Positions 9,201-20,910 of a stretch of 33,327 nt of DNA are shown one piece after another. The DNA is from Lingula anatina (Eukaryota; Brachiopoda; Lingulata; Lingulida; Lingulidae), in contig NW_019775925.1 of assembly GCF_001039355.2 (NCBI RefSeq), positions 131,524 through 164,850 on the forward strand, read 5' to 3'. The notes under the pieces were generated by a model, which saw nothing but the letters and a program-made list of their open reading frames with translations, made no database searches and was not told the origin of the DNA. Made by a program: the position numbers and the translations under genes. Position 1 is the first letter of the stretch. Every line of letters starts with the position of its first letter.

Positions 9201-9632
9201 TTCGCGGTATCTTGTGATCACGGTCTGTGCCCTAAATACCCCGCGGCGTAATTACTGGCAGCACGAGTCAGTTACTTCCAAAGATTTAATTAATTCTCGG
9301 CTGCGCTCGGGGTGATCACAAGATACCGCGAATAGAAAATAGATTTTTAGAAAATAGATTTTTCATGTGAACGGAGTCTTAATTTCAGTCAAGCTATCAA
9401 GCACCTTGATACTTAATCTACAGCTACCAGTTTCCCTATAACAGAGGTTGTGATTTATTATTTTATAGACTTTAGGGTGTGTATGTGTGTGTGTGTGTTT
9501 GAAAAGTTTATTTTTTAAGTAATACTAATCAAAACTATTTTTTCTAGGCTTTTTCATCTTGAACGAGACCAAGAACAACCATCTTGCCATTCCTTGATCT
9601 GCAATTATTGTAATAAGCACCTAGCATCATAA
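6210..9632 (+). CDS. Unidentified small multi-exon protein gene (model)
   Basis: I do not recognise the product. Three pieces join in frame: 6210-6337 (ATG preceded by an in-frame TAG at 6204, donor GTAAGT), 6621-6695 (acceptor TTTTGCAG, donor GTATTG) and 9548-9632 (acceptor TTTTTTCTAG, ending with a TAA). The phases fit and give 95 residues. The first exon is acidic (FGAEPEILHDLDLPPL), the second is a hydrophobic helix-like stretch (TRIVLAVVAALKWDQE), and the last holds a Cys/His cluster (CHSLICNYCNKH). An alternative third exon at 6864-6918 (acceptor TTCCAAACAG) is also in phase and ends at a TGA after 17 codons. The last intron holds several inserted repeats. The model rests on splice signals and phase alone; it could be part of a longer gene or a gene remnant. 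Confidence 0.4.
7650..7815. mobile_element. Possible hAT-like MITE
   Basis: CAGGCCCGTAG at the left and CTACTGGCCT at the right form a short imperfect inverted repeat around about 165 bp containing a G-run. I cannot define a clean 8-bp target duplication, so the call is tentative. Confidence 0.35.
8011..8750 (+). mobile_element. CAGTAG-rich MITE, copy 2, split by a later insertion
   Basis: The left part (8011-8233) and right part (8686-8750) together make one copy of the MITE seen at 3040-3361, beginning CGCACGAAAACGCAGTAG and ending ACTACTGCATTTTCGTGC. The interruption is an LTR-like insert. The element lies inside the last intron of the gene model at 6210-9632. Confidence 0.8.
8234..8685. 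mobile_element. Probable solo LTR inside MITE copy 2
   Basis: The 452-bp insert begins TGTTGTGAACC and ends GGATTCCACA, the TG...CA ends usual for long terminal repeats. The four bases ATAT flank it on both sides (8230-8233 and 8686-8689), and joining the flanks restores the MITE. No internal retrovirus-like coding sequence is present, so it would be a solo LTR left by recombination. Because no second copy is in the window, a non-LTR insert with chance ends remains possible. Confidence 0.55.
9155..9377. mobile_element. MITE with about 65-bp terminal inverted repeats
   Basis: Ends starting GGCCCCGTTCACATGA and, inverted, AGACTCCGTTCACATGA continue into a long near-perfect inverted repeat containing CTATTTTCTATTCGCGGTAT. 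The intervening spacer is about 95 bp. CTTA at 9151-9154 and 9378-9381 may be the target duplication. No coding capacity. It would form a strong hairpin. Confidence 0.75.
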
Positions 9633-10504
9633 AAAAATGTGTGGCAATGAGCACTATCACAACCTGTGACAAGTGATAAAAATATTCTTGAGCTCTGCTA
9701 GCTGTAGCTTATGATAACATTTATTGGTAATCAGTATACTTAAATTTGTCATATTATTTTAGTTTTGAAACACCAAAAGTAAGGCATTTGCAGTTAAACA
9801 ATACATTGATAGCGGTTGTGGATGTGAACTCAAGCACCACATCAACAAAATAATTGCCATAGTATATCAGGTGTCGAAAAATCAGGTAAAGCAACTAGTG
9901 TAGGAAAAATGCCTGTGATCTCAGTTATTCATCTATCTTAATACCAACTCAGCATGATAGAAATAAAATAAAACAGACATTGAATCTAATACAAAATTTT
10001 AATTAGTGTAAATAATAGAATCATTAAAATATTGTCACAATGAGTAAAAATTAAAAACATTGATAAGATATTCGATAACTTAACAGTTCGTCATATTCAC
10101 ACATAAGATAACAGTTATTTTTCCTAAACTGGTGTACACAAGCCATCACTTAAGAAGCATATAATTCTATCAAATGTTTGTTATCCATTACAAACGAAAA
10201 ACCGGGGTTTTAAAGGGATTTCTTCAAAATACTCCAAATCTTCGTCAACGAACGCACCCGCAATTTTTTCACCCAGTTCTGGCGATATCAAAGTGATTCT
10301 TGACCGCGTTGAGTAAAAAACCAGCACTATTATTAATGGCTTGATCCAGCTTAGCCCTCCAAACTAACAGGATGACATGGGCAATTTTCACAAACAAATA
10401 ATGAATCTGAGATGTATCAGAGCTCTATTGTGTCATATAATAGGTTGTTTTTGGGAGCCATGCACCCGCATGAAAGCTGGATGAAACCGTATATAAGTTC
10501 AACT
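9633..10504. other. Spacer without recognised gene
   Basis: AT-rich DNA after the end of the gene model at 9632. No exon, RNA gene or repeat that I can support. Confidence 0.45.
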
Positions 10505-10804
10505 CAGAGGAGGATCCAGGATTATTCGAAGAGGGGAGGGGAGGTCCGCTGATGCGAAGTTAGCCTCCTTTTAAATGAATATACCGTTCTGGGTAAATAA
10601 AAATATTGAAACTTTATTAAATCGCGAGAATATTTTTGACTTAAATGATGATTTTATTATTAATGGAAATTAAGCTACGATGTGTGGTACATATGCTGTG
10701 ATTACGCTGTCCTTTATCTGTTGCGTTAGTCTACATTTTGCTGTACATGCTGGGTATTTTAAAAATCTGTGCGTACAATTTTTAAAAGTCTGGTTACGCC
10801 CCTG
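10505..10804. mobile_element. Possible hAT-type non-autonomous element
   Basis: The left end CAGAGGAGGATCCAGG and the inverted right end CAGGGGCGTAACCAGA agree at 11 of 16 positions and resemble hAT termini. The 8-bp flanks GTTCAACT and ATTACACT agree at five positions, compatible with an old target duplication. The interior shows no transposase. Confidence 0.45.
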
Positions 10805-12972
10805 ATTACACTGCCAAATATCATCATAGCGCCTCATATGGCGTCTGCCACGGTGGAAACCAGAAAGAGGATGTTGCCCTCATTGGGAGAGACTGTTCTA
10901 GCTGTTGTCGAAGGAAGGCCTCTGACAAATGTTATACATGTACTATGGCGTAGGAGACGGTGTCTGGGGAATTATCAGGAAGCTTGGGGAGTTTTTTTTT
11001 TTTTTTTTTGTTCCTGTCACTTTATACAATCGAAATGCATACTCTAATAGTTAATGGAAGTGGAAGTGTTCAACTTAAATTTAATAAAAAACTTGTCGAT
11101 ACTCTGTCTGTCAGTATTTTTTCTAAATGTTCACCCCACCCTGAAAACTTGCATATTGCGTGTCCGATGAAATACAACGAAATATGACAAAGATAGATCT
11201 GTGAAAATATCATTGATACTTACATACAGTGGGAAAAACGATGTCAGTGTATTCATGTTTTAAATGTCCATGAAAGCAAGTGCATGGGTAATGGAGAATA
11301 ACCGCGGATATAGCCCCTCACAGATGAATGCTAATGTGAAATAAAAATTCGAATTAGAATTCTTATAATTACTGATTCTGATAATTGAGGCTCGTAATAT
11401 GTGTCAGGTGTAATGTTCGATTTATTTATTTATTTATTTTTTTTTTTTTTCAAAACAAAAATACCAATTTTTCATTTGATTCTTTTCAAAACAAAAATAC
11501 CATTGCAAGCTTTACAACTTAATTGCCATATCTAAGCGAGGTGGATCAGAGCGGTGGAGTGGTTCTACATCACTGGAAACATTTTCTTCATTGGAAATCA
11601 TATAAATATTTCTCTGTTTATTCTTCTGCACTTTTCCATACTGCGAAAATTCAGGTCAAAATTATATTATTATATCTCCCAGCTGACGTCTAGTAGAGAG
11701 CACAGTGGCTGATTGGAACAGACTCAACAAACACATTTTGACACATTCTTATATTGTAAAGAACGTTTACAAAACTGGGCTTTCAGAATTATTATCATTA
11801 ACATCGTATTTATTTATATGTATATTTAGTCAGTTAAGTTTTGACATAATGTTAATTTGTGTGTCCAGTAACTGCCTGATTTTTTCCTGCTTTACCCAGC
11901 GTAAATTGACATACGTTGCTTATTTATTACTGGGGGTCAGACCTGAAACCATGCGAAATAAAAGAACCGTAACATGCAAAATTAATTTACATGTATCTAA
12001 AAAAGGTAGTGCGTTGCAATCGCTGCAGTTAAGTGTGTGTCCACGAGAAAACCAGACCAAATGTAGAAAATGCGGCAAGGTGGGGGTGATTTACACCATA
12101 TTTGGTGGGTTTGAACATTTATATGAACAATATCTGAGGCTGCAATATTTCCTGAAACAAATCCCTACTTACAGAGATATGGCCAGTGACAATTTGGGGG
12201 GGGGGGGGGGGGGGGGGTTATCAACCAAAAATTCGTCTGAAAAACAGGGTTATATTGATTAGCCTTACAGTTTATACAGGTGTCACTAAATGATTTAGTT
12301 TGGTGTGATGTATTAATCCCCTAAAGATAGGGGATTAAAATGATATAAACTTTTTTCACACTCTTTGTTTCCATGGTAACAAACCAAACGTTTTTCTTAG
12401 GGCTACGAACCACATGCTTTGAATACCCCCCTTCTATTTTTGACAATATCTTCATCTTCACAGGTATTTGGGGTAAAGTGTGCTCAGGACTAACAGATAA
12501 CTCATAAATCTATTTATACATGATATCAAAACCTACTGCTGTTCTACAACTTGCCCGTTGTAACAGATAGAACATGACCTAATTTCTTAATTTTTCATAT
12601 TATATCCAGACACATATATCGGTGCACTCAACTTCAGCTATCTCTTTCAAATCAACAAATGGTCTAAAACACTGTAATTTGATCTTTTTAGTTTCATTTA
12701 ACCTATTTAATTTATTTTTTTTTCTGGTTAAAACAAGCATCTAACACATTTTAAAATCATGTGAAACTAATGCACTTACGTCAGAACAACACAACGTCAT
12801 TATCCAACATGGCGGAAATCGCAGACTGTTTCTTTGCACATCTTTCTCAAGGAAGTCATATATCATGTGGTTTATACTCTGCCTACAGTTATGAAAAACA
12901 TGTAGTGTATTGAAAAATTGCAACAGAGATATCAGCATTCATCTTTTTACGTGAAGCAAAATAGCGTGAGTT
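10805..12972. other. Spacer with low-complexity tracts, no supported gene
   Basis: Holds a T-run at 10991-11009, TTTA/T repeats near 11420-11450 and a 22-base G-run at 12196-12217. A frame at 11705-12262 is open across the G-run, but I see no domain and its composition is ordinary spacer, so I do not call it a gene. A segment near 12038-12090 (TGTCCACGAGAAAACCAG, then GGCAAGGTGGGGGT) recurs inverted at about 15670-15715. Confidence 0.45.
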
Positions 12973-13677
12973 ATGAAAGCAAACTGGTTCTTGTCAGATG
13001 TGGATTATTTTGTCTCCGATGACCGCAATTGGACATTTTCAAGTATATTTGGGAGAATGAATGGATTACACCATGTAACCAGCACAGAGATATGGGCTTG
13101 GTTTGTGCTGGAAACCATCAACACAGGAAAAAACGAGCCTATAACGAAATATGTCATGGGATTAACTCGCAGATGTCAGTGGAGACAAAAAGCCATTTAC
13201 TGGTGCCACTTGGTTCAGGTAAGCAACGGGTTTGTTTATATTTTAATACAGACCCAAAGCCATAGAAAAAAGTTAACTCAGGAAAATGATCTAGGTGCAG
13301 TTTTTTAGTGTAAACGGTCCTTTTTTTAAAAGAAAAATGCACCCTTTCAAATACTAGTAATGAAATTGCAGCCTAAGGACCTGTGATAATTCTATCTTTT
13401 AAGCTATATTTGTGTGGGTATTTATGTAGGTTTAAGGGTATTTGGGTAAAATAAATTTAAGGGTAACAATTGAAATTAGATTGAAGCTAGGGCTGGTCTT
13501 GGCAAAATTGCTAGGCTCATCATAATTTATATTCGAAACCATGTCTTATTAAACATGGACAAATGGGATAATAAATTATGTTTTATCAATGTATCAATTA
13601 ACTTTGAGATAAGTGTTTTCATGTGTCTGTAGTAAGCTATATTTATATTTCAGGCATATTTGAGAAGTGTTATTTGA
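12973..13677 (+). CDS. Weak two-exon ORF, product unknown
   Basis: An ATG at 12973 starts an 82-codon frame that runs to a good donor (CAG then GTAAGC at 13219). Joining to the acceptor TATATTTCAG before 13654 adds seven codons and a TGA at 13675-13677. A second frame through the same first exon (from about 13023) also stays open past the donor and would continue to a stop near 13797 after the same splice. Both cannot be real and neither shows a known domain. The splice sites are good, but coding status is doubtful; it may be a decayed exon. Confidence 0.2.
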
Positions 13678-16174
13678 TACACAGTGATCTTACGGTCAGC
13701 AAAAGAGTTCAAAGCCTTGCAGAAACTGAAAATGTCACTGACCAACCAACTAGTGTGGAAATGACTGATGATGTAGAAAGGCATGTATGTAAATGAAAGC
13801 CACAATATAACAAATGCTGAGGAGATGCATGAGGCCCTAGTTCCTGCAGATGGAGTGAAGGGGTGCTCTTTTGCTGCCATTTTTCTACATCCAGCTAGAC
13901 GGACATCTTCCAAACCTGCATGGACTGGATTGTCCAATTACAACAATTTGGCTTTCTTGATTTCTACAACACGAGAAAATGTCTCTCTTCCTTGAGCAGT
14001 TTTAATATGAGTGCTACTGATGTTAAAGTTAATTTGTGTTTTCCTGAGGCCACTGTGCCAACTGGGTCTATACCGAGCAAGATCACAAACAAAGAAATGT
14101 TTTCTTGTCCCTGAAGTCTTTTGCTATCAAGAGTAATTAACAGGTCCTTATTTATTTTTTTATTTATTTATTTTTTTTATTATTATTATTTTTTTTTTTT
14201 TTGAGACCACAGTTATGAAATGTGCCAAAAAAAACAGCTTTTGATCAAATAAAAGTCTAGTGGGCCAACAATCTGACTAAAGAAAAACAAGCACATCAGC
14301 TCTGAGAAAACTCACAACCTGTTGAATATCTCACTGAGTTACACAATGGTTGAGCTGTAAAGTCATCTAAACCTTTGAAACTATATATATTCAAATAAAG
14401 TAAAGGAGTTTTTACTGAAGGAGTTTAGAAAGGCACAAGAAACAGGAGATCGAGACCTAGCATTTGTGAGCATGAAGATGAGAATGAAAAGTCAGTAAGG
14501 AGGGTTACAGAATATTCAGGAAGGACAAATCAGTAGTTATTTTTGAATGTATAAAAAACTTAAATGTTATGAGCTGTAATGTTTGATATAAAACTGCAAA
14601 GATGTTTCATAACACCAGGATATATTTTGTGCTATTTTTTTGTAATTATTCATCTGAGACTACAATAAACTAATTTGAATAATTTTTTAGTTACTGTATG
14701 CTTATAAATAGTGTGGATGAAAAAAAAAACTCTTGAAAATTAAAAGGATCCCTTCTGGCTTTGCTTTCATAAATACTATGGCATATTCTGATCTGCTATG
14801 ATAAATCTATGATAAATATTGGACAAAAAAGAAATTCTATGATTTTAATTTGTATTCACCAGATTGATGATATCATGTGAACTCTTAAGTTAATTGCCAG
14901 TGCCTATCCAAAGTAATAGAATCTAAGATTTATTTCCTCTAAACTTTTTCTCCTTAGAAATTAAAAAGTCCATATTACAATTTACAAAAATGAAGTCCAG
15001 TGACCTTGACCTATGACCCACTGACCTGATATTCATTAGTACACATCCTCTTTCCATGCTTACCAGCCCTATTAATTTAGTAACATCATTGTAGAGCAAA
15101 ATGGTAAATAATAAATTAATCAAACCCATTGTCTACATAGACTTGAATGAATTCACCACGATTTTTTGCCTTAAAAATGGCCAACTTTGGGGGTATTTTT
15201 CAGTAACTGTTTTAATACAGCAGTAAATTTTGAAACTTGATTTGGAGTGATCCATATCTGCCTAAAATATTCATGCAGTTTTAAAGCTGTAAACCCTGTG
15301 AAGATGGAGATATATGCAATTAAAGATGGCAGTGTCAAAATTGGACTTTGGGGGGAGGGGTGTTATAAATGGGTGTGGCTCCCCCAACCAGGGTCTTATC
15401 TGAATTCTACATATATCTGTGGCAAGCCAAATAATTGTTTTCAATGTTTGTAAGGTCTAATATTTTTTTAGTTTTCTCCATTTTTGTTTAATTTACACAG
15501 AATATATCATTATTTTTCCAAGGTAAAAATGGAGTCTCGAAGGGGCTACATAAGCCACGACCTATAATAGGCTGTAATTCTCCTAAGAAAGGATATTTTT
15601 GGGATTCCTTCCTAAACCATCAATAACATCCCAATATGTCTCCATACAACAAATTTGGTTGAAATCCGCTGACCCCCACCTTGCCACCCTGGGCTGGTTC
15701 TCTCGTGGACAAGCTCTTAAGAGGGATAAAACAATTTAAAAAGAATAAGCCATTTACCTATTTTAATAAAAGAACTAACATAGCAATACTGCCATTACTG
15801 GGATTGTGGAATCATGTGACCAATCGTTGTCGTCTGCTAGGGGCCTGACACCGCAGTATGTTGTTTTTTGTACATGTGTGCTGATAAATGCACAAGAAAA
15901 ATAGTTCTAATGTCAGTCTGCAAGAACATATGGCAAATCTGATCACAACTTCTTAAAAACTGTCTGAATACTTAGGTACTTGTCTCATTATCAATTACAG
16001 GTCAACAGTCATCAAATATTTATATTTATTATATTTTACTATGAATGCAGGTGCCATTGCATCCGGAATTCCGTTTAGACGCGGTTATTTTAAACAAATT
16101 TGACGAAATTTTTATAAAAAGGACTATACAGGGCGTTTAACTTGCTATCGATTTGTCTTAGTTTTTACCTTATA
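13678..16174. other. Spacer and intron-like DNA, no supported gene
   Basis: Contains T-rich low-complexity DNA at 14155-14203 and a segment at 14990-15060 with the GACCTTGACCTATGACC phrase often seen in invertebrate repeats. The region 15670-15715 is the inverted partner of a short repeat near 12038-12090. Several short open frames on both strands lack domains. Confidence 0.45.
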
Positions 16175-16176
16175 TA

Positions 16177-19035
16177 GGGGAGACCAGGGCTAGTTGGCCC
16201 AGTTATACACTTTTGGCCTTGTAGAGCCAACTAGGAGTGGGTTAGAGTAACAAAACCGGTTTCAAAGTAAGCCCCATGAACTAAGCTACGTATGCAATGC
16301 CATTATTTTTCAAATACAGACTTGACATTTAATATGGAATATTTTTTCCAAATCATAATTCATCAATTTATTTTCCTATTTTGCTGACTGATAAATGGAA
16401 ATATTGATTAAAATCGTGTTTTAATAACTTTTGATAATTCGCCAGTGAAGCATACAAAAATACATTGCCTATTTTAAGTCATACGACAACCATTGAAAGC
16501 GATATTTTGGATCTCCATATTTTCCTCATTATTGTCTTTAAAAGAGTTACACGCCCCACAAAGGCCCCCCATGTCAGTGTCTAGTCACAGCAACAGTCGC
16601 TTTTACGATTGACCTCATCTTGCTGCTACCAGAGGTTTCAAGCCGCCAGGTATTCCTTATGATAGGTTTTTAGAGTTTCATCTGAAATAAAATTCCAGAC
16701 AACGGTTAAAACTTGTCCAATTTGTCTCAGTTTTGTTGTAGGACATGCAGGCCGTTGATACGGCGAGTAATGACCTACCGACATATTGTCTATGTGGTTC
16801 AATTATGGCGATTTTGATGACCAAGGTAGCTACTCATTCCCTTGGTTCTGTAAGTTTTTTCCTATTAAACGTGCTCTGTGTGAACCGGCAATGTCATCGT
16901 GCAACCTAAAATTGTTCCTAAGGTGCCCCCTAACAAATGATAGTCAAGTGGTTCCCAGATTATTCCTTTATTTGATATGGTTCAGGTTTTCATCGATGAC
17001 TACCATTGGTGTTTCGGCACCAATGTGGTATCCACTCCAAATACTGACACTGTCAATGACCCTGGTCACTTAAAAAGTGGCACACGTTTCGTCGTAGGCC
17101 TCTTCAGGATGCCTGTAAACTCTGTTTTGACCAGTTTAGCGGTACAGGTGAAGTTTGACCCCAATAAAGAAAGACACGCGGTTTCAGTGTTCTACCCAGA
17201 AACGGTCATGGTCCCCAATTAATTAGAGAGACAGACTACGCTGCTTTGCTGTTTACAGTGGCTTCCTCAGAGGTCATCTGGTATCTTAACCTGCTGAAAC
17301 CAGTTTGGTGTTCGCTAAGAGCCTTGAAAAACGCGTTTTGGTGACAATTTGCCCCTCATTCAAAACGGACTGGGTTGTTTTGGTTTAATTGCAGCAGCAT
17401 ATCCTGAAGGACAGTGAGTCCTGTACCCTGGTGGTAAGATGTCAATGCATTGGGCGTGGTCTCTGTGTAGGTACATCAGTCTGGGCATTACCCTATAAAA
17501 CTGTATAGACCATTCCGTTTGACACAATAATCTGTCTGGCAATGTCTGTGCTTTTCGCGCCATTCTGGCACAGCTTAACAATTTTATAAAACACTGCTTA
17601 ACTCATTTTACGCGCTGCAAAACCGACCGTTTGCATACAAAATTTCAAATTCTTCTATGCAGAAGTTGCCGATATATGGATACTTTTTTGACAGAACCAT
17701 GCTTCGCCAAAGCCAAGGTTTGACCAGCCCAAAGGAGCACTGCCTAATTAAATCACTGCATATTACACAAGGCAACAGAGCAACAGACTTGGTAGTCAGT
17801 TAATTGGCAGCGACACACCTGACTTCACACTTCTCCAGTCAGATGTCTTATATGAGATCTGAATTTTTTTAAAAAAGAACGCATTTTTACTTAGGTATAC
17901 CTTTAAAACTGAAATATTCCATATTAAATGTCAAGTCTGTATAATGCCAGACGGCTCACAATTTGACAAAAAACGCAGTTGGCCCCCCTATACGAAAATG
18001 AAGTATATATCCCATGTAAACGCCTGGAAATACATTTTTATAAAATTTTAATTTATTTAATTGATTTTTGAGGGTCTTTGATGAATAAACAGTTCAAATG
18101 AGGCAGATTTATTGAGGTTTCCGTACGTCACGTTGTTGGGGGGGGGGGGGGGGGGGTATGTGTTGTAAGAACCAAAATATCTATCAATAAAATGTGTTTT
18201 GTTTTAATAAGGAATAAATAAATAATGGTATAAAGAAGGTTTTAAATGAATGAAAACGAATAATAAATTTTCTTTTTAAAAGAAAGTAACAAATTCAGTT
18301 TTAAACCATTGAGTTTGTTTCAACAATGGTCTCTAGCTAGGGAGGGGTGGAAAATCCCCTTGGGGCCACATATAACACCATAAATACAAAGGGAATCCCC
18401 TTACAATGAATAAAGGCAAAATAAATGTTTTTCTACGGAAAGTCCAATGGATTTGCTTTTTAATACTTACAATCAACAGAATATTTCTTATATGAATTTT
18501 CAAAAAGACACCAGAGAGAAAATTAAAAAAATCAATCAGACGGTAGTAGACACCGGCAAGCTTTGTCAATTTCACCAACTTGTTTATTTCAAACAGCGTT
18601 GCGCGCAAAGGTGTGTGGGTAATATGAGGGTCCAACTTGCCCCGAGTCAAGGGGGCCAACTAGCCCCGGGTGCACATTATTTATTTTAAAGGATGGTAGC
18701 CATTTATGGTGCTAGAATGAGTAACGATGATACATCTCTGTGAAACTTGAAACAATGAGCTTCAGTTTGATTCCCTATACATATCTTATATTCGATCATA
18801 AGCCTATGAAAAAAGATTTCTAAATCTCTTAAACAAAATTACTTTTAGGTGCAAAAATAGTTTATTTCGTCTCACCGCTTAAGTAAAACTTTTTAACGTC
18901 CGACACTTCCTTAGCATTGTAGGCTACGGTCACTTTGTAAGAGTATGTGGCCAATTTTTTTACCTCGTAGTTACTTTTTTCATAAATAGACGGGGGCCCA
19001 ACTTACCCCGGGGTCCAACTAGCCCCGGTCTCCCC
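16177..19035. mobile_element. TA-flanked Tc1/mariner-like element (composite)
   Basis: Left end GGGGAGACCAGGGCTAGTTG and right end, inverted, GGGGAGACCGGGGCTAGTTG match over about 24 bp and are each bordered by TA (16175-16176 and 19036-19037), the Tc1/mariner target duplication. It encloses a broken Tc1-like transposase on the minus strand. A second inverted pair around ACTTGACATTTAATATGG (about 16320 and 17930), and further end-like segments near 17985-17998 and 18629-18675, suggest that an inner Tc1 element of about 1.8 kb was extended or nested. A G-run lies at 18138-18156. Confidence 0.75.
16760..17625 (-). pseudogene. Tc1-like transposase pseudogene
   Basis: Read on the minus strand, the N-terminal part holds a paired/Tc1-type helix-turn-helix: KIVKLCQNGAKSTDIARQ then VSNGMVYTVL, near 17500-17595. 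Further on come VIDSVSIW, the block ETPMVVIDENLNHIK that precedes the second catalytic region, a degraded DNARPH-like segment (LHDDIAGSH) and a degraded LPWPAYSPDLNPIE-like segment (LPWSSKSP). Such proteins cut and paste the element through a DDE active site. Several stops and frame changes separate these blocks and key residues are changed, so it is inactive. Order and spacing fit a normal transposase of about 340 residues. The plus-strand frames here are shadows. Confidence 0.8.
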
Positions 19036-19037
19036 TA

Positions 19038-19371
19038 CAACGCAGGTGAGGCCTCATAACATCCTGTTAAAACTTTTCAAGGCATTAATTATAAGTGACT
19101 AATGGCACAAATATTTCGTGCAGAGGTGGTAGCGTTTTATATTGGTGAAAAAAGATTAAAGCGCTGTCACACGTGTGCGTGAACCGACACAAAAGAACTT
19201 AAACCGGGAGTAATATACTCGCTGTGACGGAGGATTCGCAGTTACCACAGGACGTGGATATTTTTAGCGTCGAGGGTAGACAACAAAGGGTGGAATAAGG
19301 CCTCACCTTTGCTTTGTATCTAGCATACTGGTACAACATGATACAATGTATCACACTGGTGATGACCCCAG
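19038..19371. other. Spacer without recognised content
   Basis: Between the Tc1-like and Harbinger-like elements; no gene or repeat recognised. Confidence 0.4.
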
Positions 19372-19374
19372 TAA

Positions 19375-20907
19375 TGCCCCTATTTCACACAGACCACGAA
19401 TCCCACGAATCGCCAGGAATTGACAAATTTCAGGATTCGTGAGGATTCGTGAGATTTTGCCAAATTTCTGGTCTAATTCGACACGCTCTACGATTCAGTT
19501 ACGATACAGGGCCCGGTTGCACCAACAGGGCGTAAATTTACTCTGCTACGACTGTCGTAAACTGCAACGCCTGGCATCCGTGCGCCAGGTTTACTCTCCC
19601 TGCTTACGCCCGTTGCACCAAGACAAAAACTGATCGTCGCAACTTCGCTCCGTTGCGTCACTGGCCAACAATACGTGGGTGGTATAATTGGGCAAATGAG
19701 GAGTTCTCAGCTGCAGTCATAATGGAATGATGACATAAATTAACACAAAAGGAGCATTTCAGTGACGGAGAAATTCATGAGCTAAATTATTCCATTTTGA
19801 TTTAGAAATAAGAACGTTAAAATACGTTAACTTTGCTGTTGCCTTGGATATATAGCAATAAAATCATAATTATATTCCGAATCAAAATATTATTATAGTG
19901 TGCTATGTATGCTATTATAGTATGCTGTTGTAAATGAGAAAAACGCGTTGGAGACAGTACGTAGATCCATTAATGGATTTGAACACCTTCACATTTGTAA
20001 TCGAAACTATTGAGTCTGAAAATAATGCAAAAAAGCTAGCATTGTTTTCTTTTTATAATTTAATTTATTTTTAAGTGCCGGCAATTTCATGACCTTTTTT
20101 ATCTATGGTTACACCGTGAGGTATCATTTAATTCAATCGATATTACATCTTGGAGATTGAGAAATACAAGAGACCTAATACATATTATATGAGCCTTAAA
20201 ATGTTGATATTTTAAGCTTTCGTCTCTATGTTTATATACAGTAAAATATGAATGATATAAAATGTGAATAAAAAATGATTATGGTTAGTTTTGGTTTGTC
20301 AAAAATTGTGAATATAATTAGTTTTTAAAAACCAAGCTATGCAGACGGAAGTTTGTGTAAGAAACAAACAAATAACAACCCACATAATCTACGTTAACTA
20401 CGATAATTGTCATCAAACTCTCTCTGTGTCAGCCTAGCCATAGTGCAAAACGAGCTACGACCGACTTACTCCACCTAGCTAGCAGGCGTAAATTTACGAC
20501 AAAGTTAAGACCGACGTAAACACTATTCCAGTTTGGTGCAACTGGCTTTTCTCGGGCGTAGCATTTTGCGCCCGGTTTACGCCGGCGCAACTGCTACGCC
20601 TCACTTACGACCGGTTGGTGCAACCGGGCCCAGGTGCGATAGTGTTACGGATTTTCGTGGGATTCGGCTGGAATCGCACGAATATTGTCCAGAAATTCTC
20701 TACGATTTTTTGGAATCGGGAGTTCGAGGCCAAAATTTTGAAGTTTTTGCCATGAATTCCCGATTGATCAAGAATGGCAAGAACTGACTACGATTATATA
20801 CGAATTTGTTAAGAACTTCACGAACTGATTACGATTCAACCACGTATCCTGAAATTTGTCAATTCATGGCCATTCGTGGGATTCGTGGTCTGTGTGAAAT
20901 AGGGGCA
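19375..20907. mobile_element. PIF/Harbinger-type non-autonomous element
   Basis: The two ends form inverted repeats of about 65 bp starting TGCCCCTATTTCACACAGAC. TAA flanks both ends (19372-19374 and 20908-20910), the three-base duplication typical of PIF/Harbinger. No transposase or Myb-like protein is visible. Most of the length is a second element nested at 19510-20630; without it the outer element is only about 410 bp. Confidence 0.8.
19510..20630. mobile_element. Nested element with GGCCCGGTTGCACC ends
   Basis: The left end GGCCCGGTTGCACCAACAGG and the right end, inverted GGCCCGGTTGCACCAACCGG, form a terminal inverted repeat that continues, more diverged, as GCGTAAATTTAC-type palindromic sub-repeats. 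CAG on both sides (19507-19509 and 20631-20633) is a plausible target duplication, with some ambiguity because GGGCCC is itself a palindrome. The middle (about 19650-20400) is AT-rich and non-coding. Confidence 0.75.
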
Positions 20908-20910
20908 TAA

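Noticed and set aside
11705-12262. 185-codon open frame
   Set aside because: It passes through a 22-base G-run that gives a glycine tract, shows no domain and has low-complexity AT-rich composition; likely chance.
16786-17222. Plus-strand frames at 16786-17073 and 16977-17222
   Set aside because: They lie antisense to the Tc1-like transposase fossil, which gives recognisable motifs on the minus strand.
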